DNA of 64,000 nt from Chamaelirium japonicum (Eukaryota > Streptophyta > Magnoliopsida > Liliales > Melanthiaceae), in contig OX393557.1 of NCBI GenBank assembly GCA_947650365.1, forward strand, positions 26,256,385 to 26,320,384, given 5' to 3'. A program made the position numbers and the translations under genes. The notes beneath the pieces were generated by a model. It was not told where the DNA came from, did no database searches, and saw only the letters and a list, made by a program, of their open reading frames with translations. Shown one piece after another: positions 55,583 through 64,000 of this stretch (positions are counted from its first letter, which is position 1; the number at the start of each line of letters is the position of its first letter).

Positions 55583-58528
55583 CTAGTACACTCGCCAGGG
55601 CCAAGGCTCGATGTCCCCATCATTCTCCCCAGGTGGGAGAGAGCTCGACTCCGTCGAGTGAGGATCTGCAAAACTCTCGTACTGCTCCAAGGTGTCAAGA
55701 TCCAACTGCTGAAGGTCGCTGCGGTCAACCCAGGTGTCATCAGAGGCGGGTCTTCCCTTCCAACGGATCAGATACCGTCGGGTGCCACCGTCCTTACCGG
55801 ACACAATCTCATCATCCACAATTTTATCTATTTTCTCTGCTGCATAATGTGGGGGAATTTCTGGAAGTGGGGGTAGGGAGGGACTCTCAGAAAATGGGTC
55901 TTGGGAAGGCTCACCTATGAGGGAATTATTAGGGTTAAAATCAGGACCCTTGTAGGCCACTAGGTCCTCGATATTGAAGGTGGAACTGATGCCGAAATCT
56001 CCAGGGAGATCTACAACATAGGCATTGTCATTCAGCTTCTTTAAGATTTGGAAAGGGTCCGCACTGCGTGCATGCAGCTTTTTAACAGTTCCCGAGGAAA
56101 ACCGTTCCGGACGGATCCGGACCATTACATAATCACCCACATTAAATGTTTTAAATCTTTTCCTGAGATCAGCTCGCAGCTTATAGGTAGCATTACTCTG
56201 CTCAATTTTATCTTTGATTTCCCTGTGTAGTTCCTGGACATGCGATGCAAATGCGGATGCTGACTCAGAGACTCGATGATAGTTAGCCATGGGGATGAGA
56301 TCTATAGTCTGCCTAGGCTTAAAACCATGCACAATTTCATGGGGACTCAAACCAGTGGTCCTATTAACATATGCATTGTATGCAAATTCAGCGATGGACA
56401 ATTTTAGATCCCAAGTCCCAACATGCTCACCTACCAAGGTGCGCAAAAGGTTTCCCAGACTTCGATTCACTACCTCGGTTTGGCCATCAGTTTGTGGGTG
56501 GAAAGCGGTAGAAAACTGGAGCTTAGTGCCCAACTTGTGCCACAGGGTTTTCCAGAAAAAACTGGTGAACTTGACATCTCTGTCAGACACAATGGTTTTG
56601 GGCAGACCGTGCAATCTGACGATACCGTCAAAGAAGATTTTCGCAACCCTCGAAGCATCAGCTGTTTTGGAGCAGGGCAAGAAATGGGCCATTTTGGAGA
56701 AGCGATCCACGACAACCAGAATCGAGTCGTGTTTCCTTAGAGTCTTTGGAAGGCCCAGTACGAAGTCCATGCTGATATCTTGCCATGGACAATTTGGGAC
56801 CGGTAAAGGAGTGTACAGGCCAGTGTTCTGTTTGTGTTGTTTGGCTAGCTGACAGGTGTGACATCTACCAACATGCCTAGCAACATCGCGCTTCAGGATC
56901 GGCCAATAGAACCGGTACTCGACGGCCTCAATCGTTTTCTCATTTCCGAAATGTCCGGCAAGACCTCCAGCATGCAACTCCCACACGAGAAACTCGCGTA
57001 AGGATGTTCGTGGGATGCACAACTTTCGTCCCCGGAACAGATACCCATCATGCATGAGATAGCCATCAACTTCGGACAGGGTCCCGTCTCTCAATAACGC
57101 GTAGGTCTCGCTAAAGTCGGGACATGACTCATACTCGGTTTTTATCTTATCAAACCCATCAACTGCCGTGGTTAATTTGGAAAGAATGAACACACGACGG
57201 CTGAGCGCATCAGCAGCTTTATTCTCAACTCCTGCTTTGTGGCGCAGACTAAAAGTGTAGTCCTGGAGGAACTCGACCCATCGACCATGTCGCGCATTCA
57301 GTCTCTTCTGGGAGTAAATATAACGGAGGGCCTCGTGATCAGAAAAAATAACGAACTTTTGCGGCAAGAGGTAATGTCGCCAATGGCGAAGCGATTGGAT
57401 CACCGCATAGAACTCCTTATCATAGGTGGAGTACCTCTGTCGAGTGTCATTTAGCTTCTCGCTAAAATAGGCAACCGGGTGGCCTTCCTGGGAAAGGACT
57501 CCACCTATCCCGAGCCCAGACGCGTCGCAAGCCACTTCAAAAACCTTAGAGAAATCAGGGAGACGCATGACAGGGGCCTCAACCATCCTTTTCTTGATTT
57601 CGATGAATGCTCTCGTGGCGGCATTAGACCAAGTGAACTCACCCTTCTTCAGACAGTCAGTCACTAGGGCCATGATGGTGCTGAACCCCTTAATGAACCG
57701 ACGATAAAAGGTGGCTAGCCCGTGGAAGCTTCTGACATCACGAATAGTCTTGGGCTCGGGCCACTCTTCGATAGCTTTGACCTTTTCGGGGTCCGCAGAG
57801 ACTCCCTTGATAGAAACCACAAATCCTAAGAATTGGACTTGAGTTGTGAAAAATGTGCACTTCTTCGGATTCGCATACAGCTCTTCTTTCCTTAATACGG
57901 TACAGACTTGACGCAGGTGGTCTAAATGTTGCGCCCGAGATTGACTATAAATAAGTATGTTGTCAAAGTACACCACCAGGAACTTACCCATAAATGGCCG
58001 GAGTACTTGCGTCATTACTCTCATAAAGGTACTCGAGGCGTTAGTCAGCCCAAAGGGCATGACCATCCACTCATATAGTCCATCCTTAGTCTTGAACGCA
58101 GTCTTCCACTCGTCGCCAGGACGGATACGGATTTGGTGATAGCCACTCTTTAAGTCAATCTTGGAGAAAATGGTAGCTCCGGACATCATGTCCAGCATGT
58201 CGTCCAGTCGCGGGATAGGGAAACGATACTTGACTGTTATTTTGTTAATGGAGCGACTATCGACACACATACGCCACGATCCGTCTTTCTTAGGCGTCAG
58301 AAGGGCGGGGACCGCACACGGACTCATACTCTCCGTGATAAAACCCTTTTGCAGGAGTTCATCAACCTGCCTTTTCAACTCCGCGTGTTCAGTAGGGTTC
58401 ATTCGATAATGCGGCAGGTTGGGAAGACTTGCCCCAGGGACCAAATCAATGGCATGCTGTATGTCGCGCATCGGTGGCAGTTGGTCAGGGAGATCTTCAG
58501 GGAAAACGTCAGCAAACTCCCTAAGCAC
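55583..58528 (-). CDS. Chromovirus pol: RT, RNase H, integrase, chromodomain
   Basis: 981 open codons. [17 protein letters not shown] (84-98), [15 protein letters not shown] (121-135), and the catalytic box VYFDN at 186-190, where the second Asp is replaced by Asn. RNase H begins at [12 protein letters not shown]. Integrase has [38 protein letters not shown] and QTEVVNRSL (zinc finger and D-D-E). A C-terminal chromodomain includes [16 protein letters not shown]. The frame begins after the usual gag-pol continuity point: the open frame of gag lies one base off, so a frameshift separates them at about 58545-58590. The stop is 39 bp inside the LTR. The single substitution in the active site should abolish polymerisation. 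Confidence 0.95.
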   Translation of the reverse strand: MLREFADVFPEDLPDQLPPMRDIQHAIDLVPGASLPNLPHYRMNPTEHAELKRQVDELLQKGFITESMSPCAVPALLTPKKDGSWRMCVDSRSINKITVKYRFPIPRLDDMLDMMSGATIFSKIDLKSGYHQIRIRPGDEWKTAFKTKDGLYEWMVMPFGLTNASSTFMRVMTQVLRPFMGKFLVVYFDNILIYSQSRAQHLDHLRQVCTVLRKEELYANPKKCTFFTTQVQFLGFVVSIKGVSADPEKVKAIEEWPEPKTIRDVRSFHGLATFYRRFIKGFSTIMALVTDCLKKGEFTWSNAATRAFIEIKKRMVEAPVMRLPDFSKVFEVACDASGLGIGGVLSQEGHPVAYFSEKLNDTRQRYSTYDKEFYAVIQSLRHWRHYLLPQKFVIFSDHEALRYIYSQKRLNARHGRWVEFLQDYTFSLRHKAGVENKAADALSRRVFILSKLTTAVDGFDKIKTEYESCPDFSETYALLRDGTLSEVDGYLMHDGYLFRGRKLCIPRTSLREFLVWELHAGGLAGHFGNEKTIEAVEYRFYWPILKRDVARHVGRCHTCQLAKQHKQNTGLYTPLPVPNCPWQDISMDFVLGLPKTLRKHDSILVVVDRFSKMAHFLPCSKTADASRVAKIFFDGIVRLHGLPKTIVSDRDVKFTSFFWKTLWHKLGTKLQFSTAFHPQTDGQTEVVNRSLGNLLRTLVGEHVGTWDLKLSIAEFAYNAYVNRTTGLSPHEIVHGFKPRQTIDLIPMANYHRVSESASAFASHVQELHREIKDKIEQSNATYKLRADLRKRFKTFNVGDYVMVRIRPERFSSGTVKKLHARSADPFQILKKLNDNAYVVDLPGDFGISSTFNIEDLVAYKGPDFNPNNSLIGEPSQDPFSESPSLPPLPEIPPHYAAEKIDKIVDDEIVSGKDGGTRRYLIRWKGRPASDDTWVDRSDLQQLDLDTLEQYESFADPHSTESSSLPPGENDGDIEPWPWRVY
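55623..55630 (-). other. Polypurine tract of the chromovirus
   Basis: The minus strand reads GGGGAGAA immediately before TGATGGGG, the first bases of the 3' LTR. The tract is also coding, reading PGEND in the pol frame. Confidence 0.85.
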
Positions 58529-60312
58529 AGGGGTGACTTCGGGGGGAATCGACTGGCCGGAGTCCTTAGGGTTTCTCTTGCTACTAGGATGATGACAGGA
58601 GCTCCCTTTTCTACCTCGTGACTCAGCTCTTTGGCACTGACAAAACTAACGCTCTTGGCTTTCTTTGCGGGGGCAGTCTTTTGCTCGGCTTGGGCACTCT
58701 TGGGTGGGGAGGGAATCAACTTAACTTTCTTGCCCTCATGTTCAAACAGACACATGTTCGAGCGTCCATAAATGAGAACGTCGTTATCGAAAAGCCAAGG
58801 TCTTCCCAAGATGACTTGGCCCACATCCATGGTCAGGACATCACACCAGATCTTGTCCTGGTAGATGTTGAAATTGATGGGCACTAGGCATCTCTGCTTG
58901 ACCTCCATGGCAGTGGAGTTGATCCAAGACACTTGATAGGGACGAGGGTGGGGGACGGCCTTAAGGCCAGTCTTGGCGATGACAGCAGATGATACGGCAT
59001 TGATGCAACTGCCACTGTCGATGATGACCTTACAATTTTTATCCCCAATCTTGGTGAACGTGTGGAAAATAGCGGTGCGCCTCCAATCATCCTGATCCTT
59101 GGGTTGGGATAGCGCGCACCTAACAACTGACACGGTGGGGGACGACGACTGCCTAAGACAACTCAGAATGGCACCGTCATCATCATCGTCAAAATCTCCA
59201 TCTTCTTCTTCTGCCTGGTAGATGAACTCTGCTTCTCCAGGCTCTACTGCTTCAATGGGGTTGCCATCGACAATGTTGACTCTGACAGGGCTGGGGCAGT
59301 TGGCAGCCACGTGGCCATACCCTTGACACTTGTAACACTTTGTAAGAGGGCTGACTTTGGAGAAGTCACGCTCGCCACTCTTTCCTCGGGCGTCCCTCTC
59401 AAAATTCTTGTTGGGAATGCTGGGCTTAGCTTGAGATGAGTTGGGGTAGGTCCGATTGGAATTGCTAGGGGAGGGCTTTGTGGGATAGCTCCTAGAGTCA
59501 GAATGCCTGTAGGTGTGACTAGACCTAGAGGCGTCAAGGTCTTGTACTAAAGCGTAGGCTCTTTCCAATTCCGTGACATCTCTGGCAAGGAGCTCATTCC
59601 TTAGGTCTTCCCTCAGGCCAGACCGGAAACGGGAAAGGACTTGGACAGGCGTCTCGGTCCCAAGGACGTTGCAACGAGTGAGGAACTCATCAAATTTGGC
59701 AACATAGTCCTTCGCCGATTTGCTACCTTGGGTAAACTGGTGCCATTGGTCTAACAGTCGTGCCTGATACGACGGTGGCACATACTTACCCTTCAGCTCA
59801 TTTTTCATGGCGACCCAAGTATCGATCGGGTCCTGGGTTCGCGCAACTCTCAAGGCTTCCACATTGGTCCAATATTGGCTCGCGGGTCCGCTGAGCTTCA
59901 TGGCTGCGAAGCGGACCTTCCTAACCTCAATTAAAGGATACCACGTGAAATAACGATCCATGGACTGGAGCCAATCCAGGAAAAACTGGGGATCATGTCT
60001 CCCATCAAAGGACGGTACCTCTAACCGGATACTCCGAAGGTACTGATCATCGGGGTCCTGATTGTTCTGCCAGTTGGCCGGGTGCCCTTGAGGGGGATTG
60101 GGAAATTCAACATGCGGATCGTTCCGCGCTTGTTCCATCCGGTCTAACCGGGCATTGGTGTCGCGCTGATACGCGGCGAGGTTTTGGTTCATGGCGGTTA
60201 TGCCTTGGGTCAACTCGGCAAGTGCTCTAGTCAGGGCCTCGGGATCCATACTGTAGTTGTCCGACTCGCTAGACTCTCCTAATAGATATGGCCTACCCCT
60301 TCGGGTTGGCAT
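58399..60312 (-). CDS. Chromovirus gag and aspartic protease
   Basis: 637 open codons from ATG 60312. Residues 90-260 form the Retrotrans_gag capsid domain ([20 protein letters not shown], then YFTWYP and [18 protein letters not shown]). A CCHC zinc knuckle, [14 protein letters not shown], is at 326-339. The protease has [15 protein letters not shown] (active-site Asp432) and [17 protein letters not shown]. The last 50 residues are the out-of-frame reading of the start of pol, caused by the gag-pol frameshift. Gag and protease look functional. Confidence 0.95.
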   Translation of the reverse strand: MPTRRGRPYLLGESSESDNYSMDPEALTRALAELTQGITAMNQNLAAYQRDTNARLDRMEQARNDPHVEFPNPPQGHPANWQNNQDPDDQYLRSIRLEVPSFDGRHDPQFFLDWLQSMDRYFTWYPLIEVRKVRFAAMKLSGPASQYWTNVEALRVARTQDPIDTWVAMKNELKGKYVPPSYQARLLDQWHQFTQGSKSAKDYVAKFDEFLTRCNVLGTETPVQVLSRFRSGLREDLRNELLARDVTELERAYALVQDLDASRSSHTYRHSDSRSYPTKPSPSNSNRTYPNSSQAKPSIPNKNFERDARGKSGERDFSKVSPLTKCYKCQGYGHVAANCPSPVRVNIVDGNPIEAVEPGEAEFIYQAEEEDGDFDDDDDGAILSCLRQSSSPTVSVVRCALSQPKDQDDWRRTAIFHTFTKIGDKNCKVIIDSGSCINAVSSAVIAKTGLKAVPHPRPYQVSWINSTAMEVKQRCLVPINFNIYQDKIWCDVLTMDVGQVILGRPWLFDNDVLIYGRSNMCLFEHEGKKVKLIPSPPKSAQAEQKTAPAKKAKSVSFVSAKELSHEVEKGAPVIILVARETLRTPASRFPPKSPLCLGSLLTFSLKISLTNCHRCATYSMPLIWSLGQVFPTCRIIE

Positions 60313-60445
60313 GCAATGACAACACCCAAAATGATGCTAATGATTTTTATTATTTTTTTATTTTTTGAAACTTAATGCACCAGAACTAAGATGAATGCAA
60401 GTTGCAAGATCAGGTATAGAATGCAAATGACCTAGCTCTAACCAT

Positions 60446-60457
60446 GCTCTGATACCA
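60446..60457 (-). other. Primer binding site of the chromovirus
   Basis: The minus strand reads TGGTATCAGAGC three bases after the 5' LTR, complementary to the 3' end of initiator methionine tRNA. Confidence 0.93.
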
Positions 60458-60814
60458 AAATGATGTGGAACAGTGTGTGCGACAGGGAATTCAAAGACTC
60501 GTTGAGCCGCGACAGGGTCGCTTGTTGCTCCGAGTCGAAACAGGAAGTTGATTTAAACAAATACTATGGCTAATGGTTTTAGCAAAGCATAACAGGCATG
60601 CAAGCAGGCATCCCAATCTAAATTAACCGAACAACTAATACTTAGTTATATCGGCAGAGTTCCACATGCAATGTCAAGGATAATAGCAAACAGGGTAATC
60701 AGAATCTCACAACTCACCATTCAAAGTGGGCAGCAGTTTTGCATAGATAAAATATAAGATAATTGATCGTTGGTGTCACCATTCGATATTGACCGGGGAA
60801 AGAAAGAAACTCAC

Positions 60815-61141
60815 CTACTGAGGATTGTGGGGGACCTCAGGGACCTCAACTGGTGGCGGGGCCGAAGTCGATGCGGTGTCCTCAGGTTGAGCCGGAGCTT
60901 GAGCGAGGGCCCGAAGGGCTAGCACGTTGGGATGTACGGGCGCGCCGGGATGCCAACGCTGATGGTTCTCCGAGATCCCCAGCCGTGCTTCCGCGTCCTT
61001 GGCGACGAGGTAGGTGATGCGCTCCACGTAATCCTTCACGCTCTCGCCGGCGTTGAACCGGAAATCGAGGAAGGGAGACCGGATGTCGAGAAATCCGTCT
61101 TCGTCGTCGATCAAGCCGTGATCAACATCGGGGTCGGCCAT
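60815..61141 (-). CDS. 108-residue LTR-borne ORF, 5' LTR copy
   Basis: Same length and sequence as the frame at 54367-54693 apart from one residue (DYVERI for DYMERI) and silent changes. It would lie in the leader of the element's genomic RNA, upstream of gag, and ends on the donor-like CAGTAG|GTGAGT. Being identical in length in both LTRs is expected from a recent common template, so it is weak evidence for selection. Confidence 0.45.
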   Translation of the reverse strand: MADPDVDHGLIDDEDGFLDIRSPFLDFRFNAGESVKDYVERITYLVAKDAEARLGISENHQRWHPGAPVHPNVLALRALAQAPAQPEDTASTSAPPPVEVPEVPHNPQ

Positions 61142-61848
61142 GCCGTCATGCCGAGGGAATGGGCTATGGTGTGGGGAGGTGGTACTCGGATTGGGCGCGG
61201 GGAAGGGGAGCAGGTAGGGGAGGCCGGTCGGGCAAGGGTGAAGGGTGAGGGTGGTGACCGGAGGGAGGAAGGGGGAAATCGGGTTGGTCGGCTGCACAGC
61301 TGAAGGAGGCATAGGGGTGGGGGCTGTGGCACCGGGGAGGAGACGAGGGGGGGGGTCGGGAGGCAGGGGAAGTGGGGTCGGCTGGGGCTTGGGGCCGGCG
61401 GCAGCAGCAGGGGGGGAATCGGGTGGGGCTGATGGCGGGTAGGCAGCAGCAGCAAGAGGGAAAGGAAAGGGGGCTCGGGGGCTGGAGTCGCGGGTAGGCA
61501 GCAGCAGCACGGGGGAGAGGAAAGGGGGGGGGAATCGGGTGGGCTGGGGTTCGGATAGGCAGCAGCGGCAGGAGGGATAGGAAGGGAGGATCGAGGGCTG
61601 GGGTTGGGTAGGCAGCAGCAGCACGGGAAAGGGGGGAATCGGGTTGGTGGGCCGGCCGGGTGAGAGGAGAGGAAAGGGGGGGCCGGTGAGCTTGGGAGGG
61701 GAAGGGGAAAACGGGATTGGGGGGGGGATGGTCCCACTAGGGTTTCACACGCCTAGTTGGGGGCCTAGGGTTTCACACACCTAGGTATAGGCTCGGGTTT
61801 CACACACCTCACCTTAGCTCTCTCACACATGTGGGAAGAGGTAAAAAT

Positions 61849-61894
61849 TTTATTCATTGCATACTGAAGAGAAAAATGAAAGGCCTATAAATAG
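61849..61894 (-). promoter_or_regulatory. Core promoter and polyadenylation signal of the 5' LTR
   Basis: TATTTATAG (61885-61893) and AATAAA (61849-61854) on the minus strand are spaced so that the polyadenylation signal lies near the start of the transcribed region, as in elements with a short R. Confidence 0.5.
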
Positions 61895-62110
61895 GCTTAC
61901 AACGACAGACGAAAAAGCCCACTAATCGAGGTGGGACTAAAAGTACACAACCCAAATAATGAAACAGAAAAACAGTAGCCAACATGGCTAGAACCACATG
62001 CTCAGATGTCGCCTCCTGCGCTGGTACACTCGCCAGGGCCGAGGCTCGATGTCCCCATTATCATACCTCTCTTGCGGACAATTATTCTTCATGCATTCGT
62101 GATCGAGTAA

Positions 62111-62290
62111 ATGCACTTAATTTACCAGCCGAGCTATCCAGAGATGTTTGAGCGTGCCCAGACTATGACGAAGTCTATTGAGTACGTGCTACAAATTCAT
62201 CAGCAAGAAAGGGAGCAAAAAGAATGTCAATATATGAATGTTCAGATGCGAGCTTTCATCAGACGCTTCGAGGCTCATGGTGACTGGTGA
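62111..62290 (+). other. Unrecognised 59-codon frame
   Basis: From the ATG at 62111 it encodes MHLIYQPSYPEMFERAQTMT and a charged helical stretch IHQQEREQKECQ, ending RRFEAHGDW before TGA. It starts 50 bp from the chromovirus insertion and may be the remnant of a longer coding region cut by it. It looks coiled-coil forming. No family is recognised. Confidence 0.3.
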
Positions 62291-62410
62291 GTCACCACCT
62301 CCAGTACTGTCATCAATGGATAATGCACCGCCAGTCAAGCTCCTACCTTCTGAGGAACGACCAGAGGAGTCATTCCCACTTCCTGATCTTATACTGTAGG
62401 CATTCTCACA

Positions 62411-62611
62411 GTGGAGCCCCTATCTGTTGACGTACTTTCAATAGAGTCTCCTCCACTTAGTCAAGCCACCGGTGGATCTTCCACCGCTACCAGCACCTTC
62501 ATTAGAGTTTCTACCAGCGCCAATACCATCGGTGTCTCCTCCGTTGGTAAAGCCATCGGTGGATCTTTCACCGCTTACAGCACCTCCCGTGGAGTTTCTA
62601 TTAGTGCCAAT
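62411..62611 (+). pseudogene. Proline-rich repeat ORF split by a MITE
   Basis: In the frame from 62472 two related units of about 27 residues are visible: DLPPLPAPSLEFLPAPIPSV and DLSPLTAPPVEFLLVPI, the second continuing after the MITE as PSVYTYI. DNA repeats such as GGTGGATCTTCCACCG support duplication. The frame to the left contains a stop at about 62399. It could be a cell-wall-like protein or a transposon linker. Confidence 0.35.
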
Positions 62612-62941
62612 CTCTGTTACCAAAAACAACGATCTTTTAAACAAGTCTCGATTAAAAACACGGCTTTTTCAGTAATCGTTCACGACGCGAGTCCTTCCCG
62701 ATTTTTCGAAAAAGTCACGGTTTTAAGAAAAAATCACGATTTTCACGTTTTAATCCCGATTGATGCATTTTAATTCCGTCAAGTATTGCTCAAAAACACT
62801 ATTGTAACATCTATATATAAATATGTTCTAAAATTCTACCGTTTGTTTCCCGACTCTTTTCTCACCTTTTTGACTTTTTTTCCGATTTTTCCAACTTCTC
62901 CCCTAGCTGGTTTTTTCCTGACTTCCGACTTGGTAACTATG
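62612..62941. mobile_element. hAT MITE, TSD GTGCCAAT
   Basis: The ends CTCTGTTACCAA and, inverted, CATAGTTACCAA are flanked by a perfect 8-bp duplication GTGCCAAT (62604-62611 and 62942-62949). Internally it has short GATTTTTCGAAAAAGTC-like palindromes. 330 bp, non-coding. Confidence 0.9.
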
Positions 62942-62949
62942 GTGCCAAT

Positions 62950-63240
62950 ACCATCAGTGTACACCTACATCTAACTGAGCATACACCTGCAGGCTGCAAC
63001 AATATCTCAGTCGCACTTCTACTGGAGCTCTCGCCTACAGCAGAGTTTTTATTCACGGTTGACTCCAGCGTTTTAGTCCTTCAACGTATTGACTTCATCG
63101 GCCTAGAACGACTTCCAGCGGCTCCACTACTTCTGCGACAGTACTTGGATATGAGCGCTTCTAAGCTACCACATTAACCTGACATGATACTATCTTCTAC
63201 AGCCTGTGCCTGCACCTCCACTATGGTCCTAGTACGACTC
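62950..63240. other. No gene recognised
   Basis: Continues the sequence interrupted by the MITE. It includes open plus-strand phases with Leu/Ser-rich readings but no motif. Confidence 0.35.
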
Positions 63241-64000
63241 CAGTAGACAGTTTTGTGAGACCCGGAAGGTGATTAGGTGATAATGTGACACCCACTACTT
63301 GGTCTACACCACCAGCTCTTGAGTATGATTCGTTACTTTACTAATGATCCCGATGATTTCGTCGGTTACAGCTAGCTACATGAGAACTCAAGCCGAGTCG
63401 ACAGTAGAAGAAGCGAATGATAGAGAGTAGGATCTGGCTTGCACGTTTTGTTCAAGAAAGATCAAACATTGATCGAATCATGTAGCCCAAGCCCCATCCA
63501 AACCAGATCACCAAGATCAAACAGGACCCGTATCTGCTTAGTATGCAATTTTTGGTTATTTAAAATATATTTTTGCCTTATTTTTTAGCTTAATTATGTA
63601 TATGTCAAAACCCATGTTATAAGGGCTTTCCAGTTGGTTTAGGAATCTAAGTCCAAGTTTTAAGTGTAGTAGGAGTCCAAGTCCTAAGTATTAGGAGCCC
63701 CAGTCGAAAGTTAACTAGCAGTCCAAGTCAGAATTGTATTAGGATTCAAAGTCCTAAACATGTTAGTAGTAGTCTTTGACTTTTGCAAGTTTATTTTAAG
63801 GACCTATGTTTATTTAATTAAATTAGAGTGGGATGAGTGGATTTCTGTTTCTTGTTTGCTAGATTTGTTTTTTAAATATAAATATCTACATCATTAGCCG
63901 AACTTTGGCACCACCATCCTATCACGAGAATGCTGCCCTATGTTTCACATATATGGAAAGCTTTCTACTCTTAACACACACAAAAAGAGGTGTGAAATTA
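63241..64000 (+). repeat. Start of an LTR-like sequence running off the window
   Basis: Contains about five variants of TAGGAGTCCAAGTCCTAA (63640-63760) and then AAATATAAATATC at about 63877-63889 in a TATA position. This TAGGAGTC/CAAGTCCTA pattern ahead of a TATA box is common in plant LTR U3 regions. Boundaries and family are not determined. Confidence 0.4.

Larger units (their letters stand above)
54013..55622 (-). repeat. 3' LTR of the chromovirus
   Basis: 1610 bp. It carries the symmetrical TATA-like motif CCTATAAATAGG (55447-55458), a purine-rich strand at 54700-55290 and a 108-codon frame near its low-coordinate end. The pol stop codon lies inside it. Confidence 0.97.
54013..62060 (-). 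mobile_element. Chromovirus-type Ty3/gypsy retrotransposon
   Basis: An 8048-bp element with two LTRs of 1.6 kb (TGATGTGG at one end, CATCA or CATTA at the other) and target duplication TCATA (54008-54012 and 62061-62065). The primer site is a perfect initiator-Met match. Gag-protease and pol frames are long and nearly uninterrupted, and pol ends with a chromodomain. The LTRs differ by few substitutions and some indels, so this is one of the younger insertions in the window. Confidence 0.97.
60461..62060 (-). repeat. 5' LTR of the chromovirus
   Basis: 1600 bp. In transcription order: a short U3 of about 170 bp, the TATA-like CCTATTTATAGG at 61883-61894, an AATAAA at 61849-61854 about 30 bp on, and then more than 1.3 kb of R and U5 with a purine/pyrimidine-skewed stretch and the 108-codon frame. 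The terminal CATTA differs from CATCA of the other LTR by one base. Confidence 0.96.

Overview
This window is repeat-rich plant nuclear DNA, most likely an intergenic or pericentromere-like stretch of an angiosperm chromosome. The evidence is a set of plant-type retroelements and DNA transposons: a Tat-lineage Ty3/gypsy element with an antisense ORF, a chromodomain Ty3/gypsy element primed by initiator-Met tRNA, Copia fragments, L1-type LINEs, hAT elements with 8-bp target duplications and Tourist-like MITEs with TTA/TAA duplications. The species cannot be fixed from the sequence. Host genes are sparse: one single-ORF member of the plant Werner-exonuclease-like family (49773-50399, minus), one small two-exon secreted-peptide candidate (15737-15994, minus) with a broken paralogue (20429-20591, minus), and a duplicated, unrecognised terminal exon (39740-40110 and 51743-52125).

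Layout. 1-15345: an old L1 ORF2 (minus) is split by a 14.5-kb Tat-type retrotransposon (289-14798, minus, TSD GCTCC). Its right-hand LTR is itself split by a 2.24-kb solo LTR (11891-14133, plus, TSD CACTC). 15346-22250: the peptide gene and its paralogue, surrounded by hAT-like MITEs, three-base-TSD MITEs, a Copia gag relic and a foldback element inside a MITE. 22250-31100: gene-poor, with a cluster of AAGAGTATCAATT-like motifs, a long LTR-like sequence carrying 73-bp repeats, a Copia-type LTR, and a 170-bp inverted repeat with a MITE in one arm. 31100-38600: related non-coding LTR-like sequences in both orientations and a 110-bp tandem array. 39500-49770: microsatellites, then a roughly 3.2-kb tandem duplication built on an L1 LINE; the second copy carries a 947-bp hAT element whose empty site survives in the first copy. 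49773-50399: the exonuclease-like gene, whose 3' end abuts the LINE. 54013-62060: a nearly intact 8.05-kb chromovirus (minus, TSD TCATA). 62061-64000: a short ORF, a proline-rich repeat ORF split by a 330-bp hAT MITE, and the start of another LTR-like sequence.

The genes do not form an operon or pathway. The functional logic is transposon biology: successive nesting, with several insertion events datable relative to one another from target duplications and surviving empty sites. The most unusual items are the two-exon peptide gene pair, the exonuclease-like protein lacking two catalytic residues, the antisense ORF in the Tat element, the 108-aa ORF ending on a consensus splice donor inside both chromovirus LTRs, and the YFDN reverse transcriptase.
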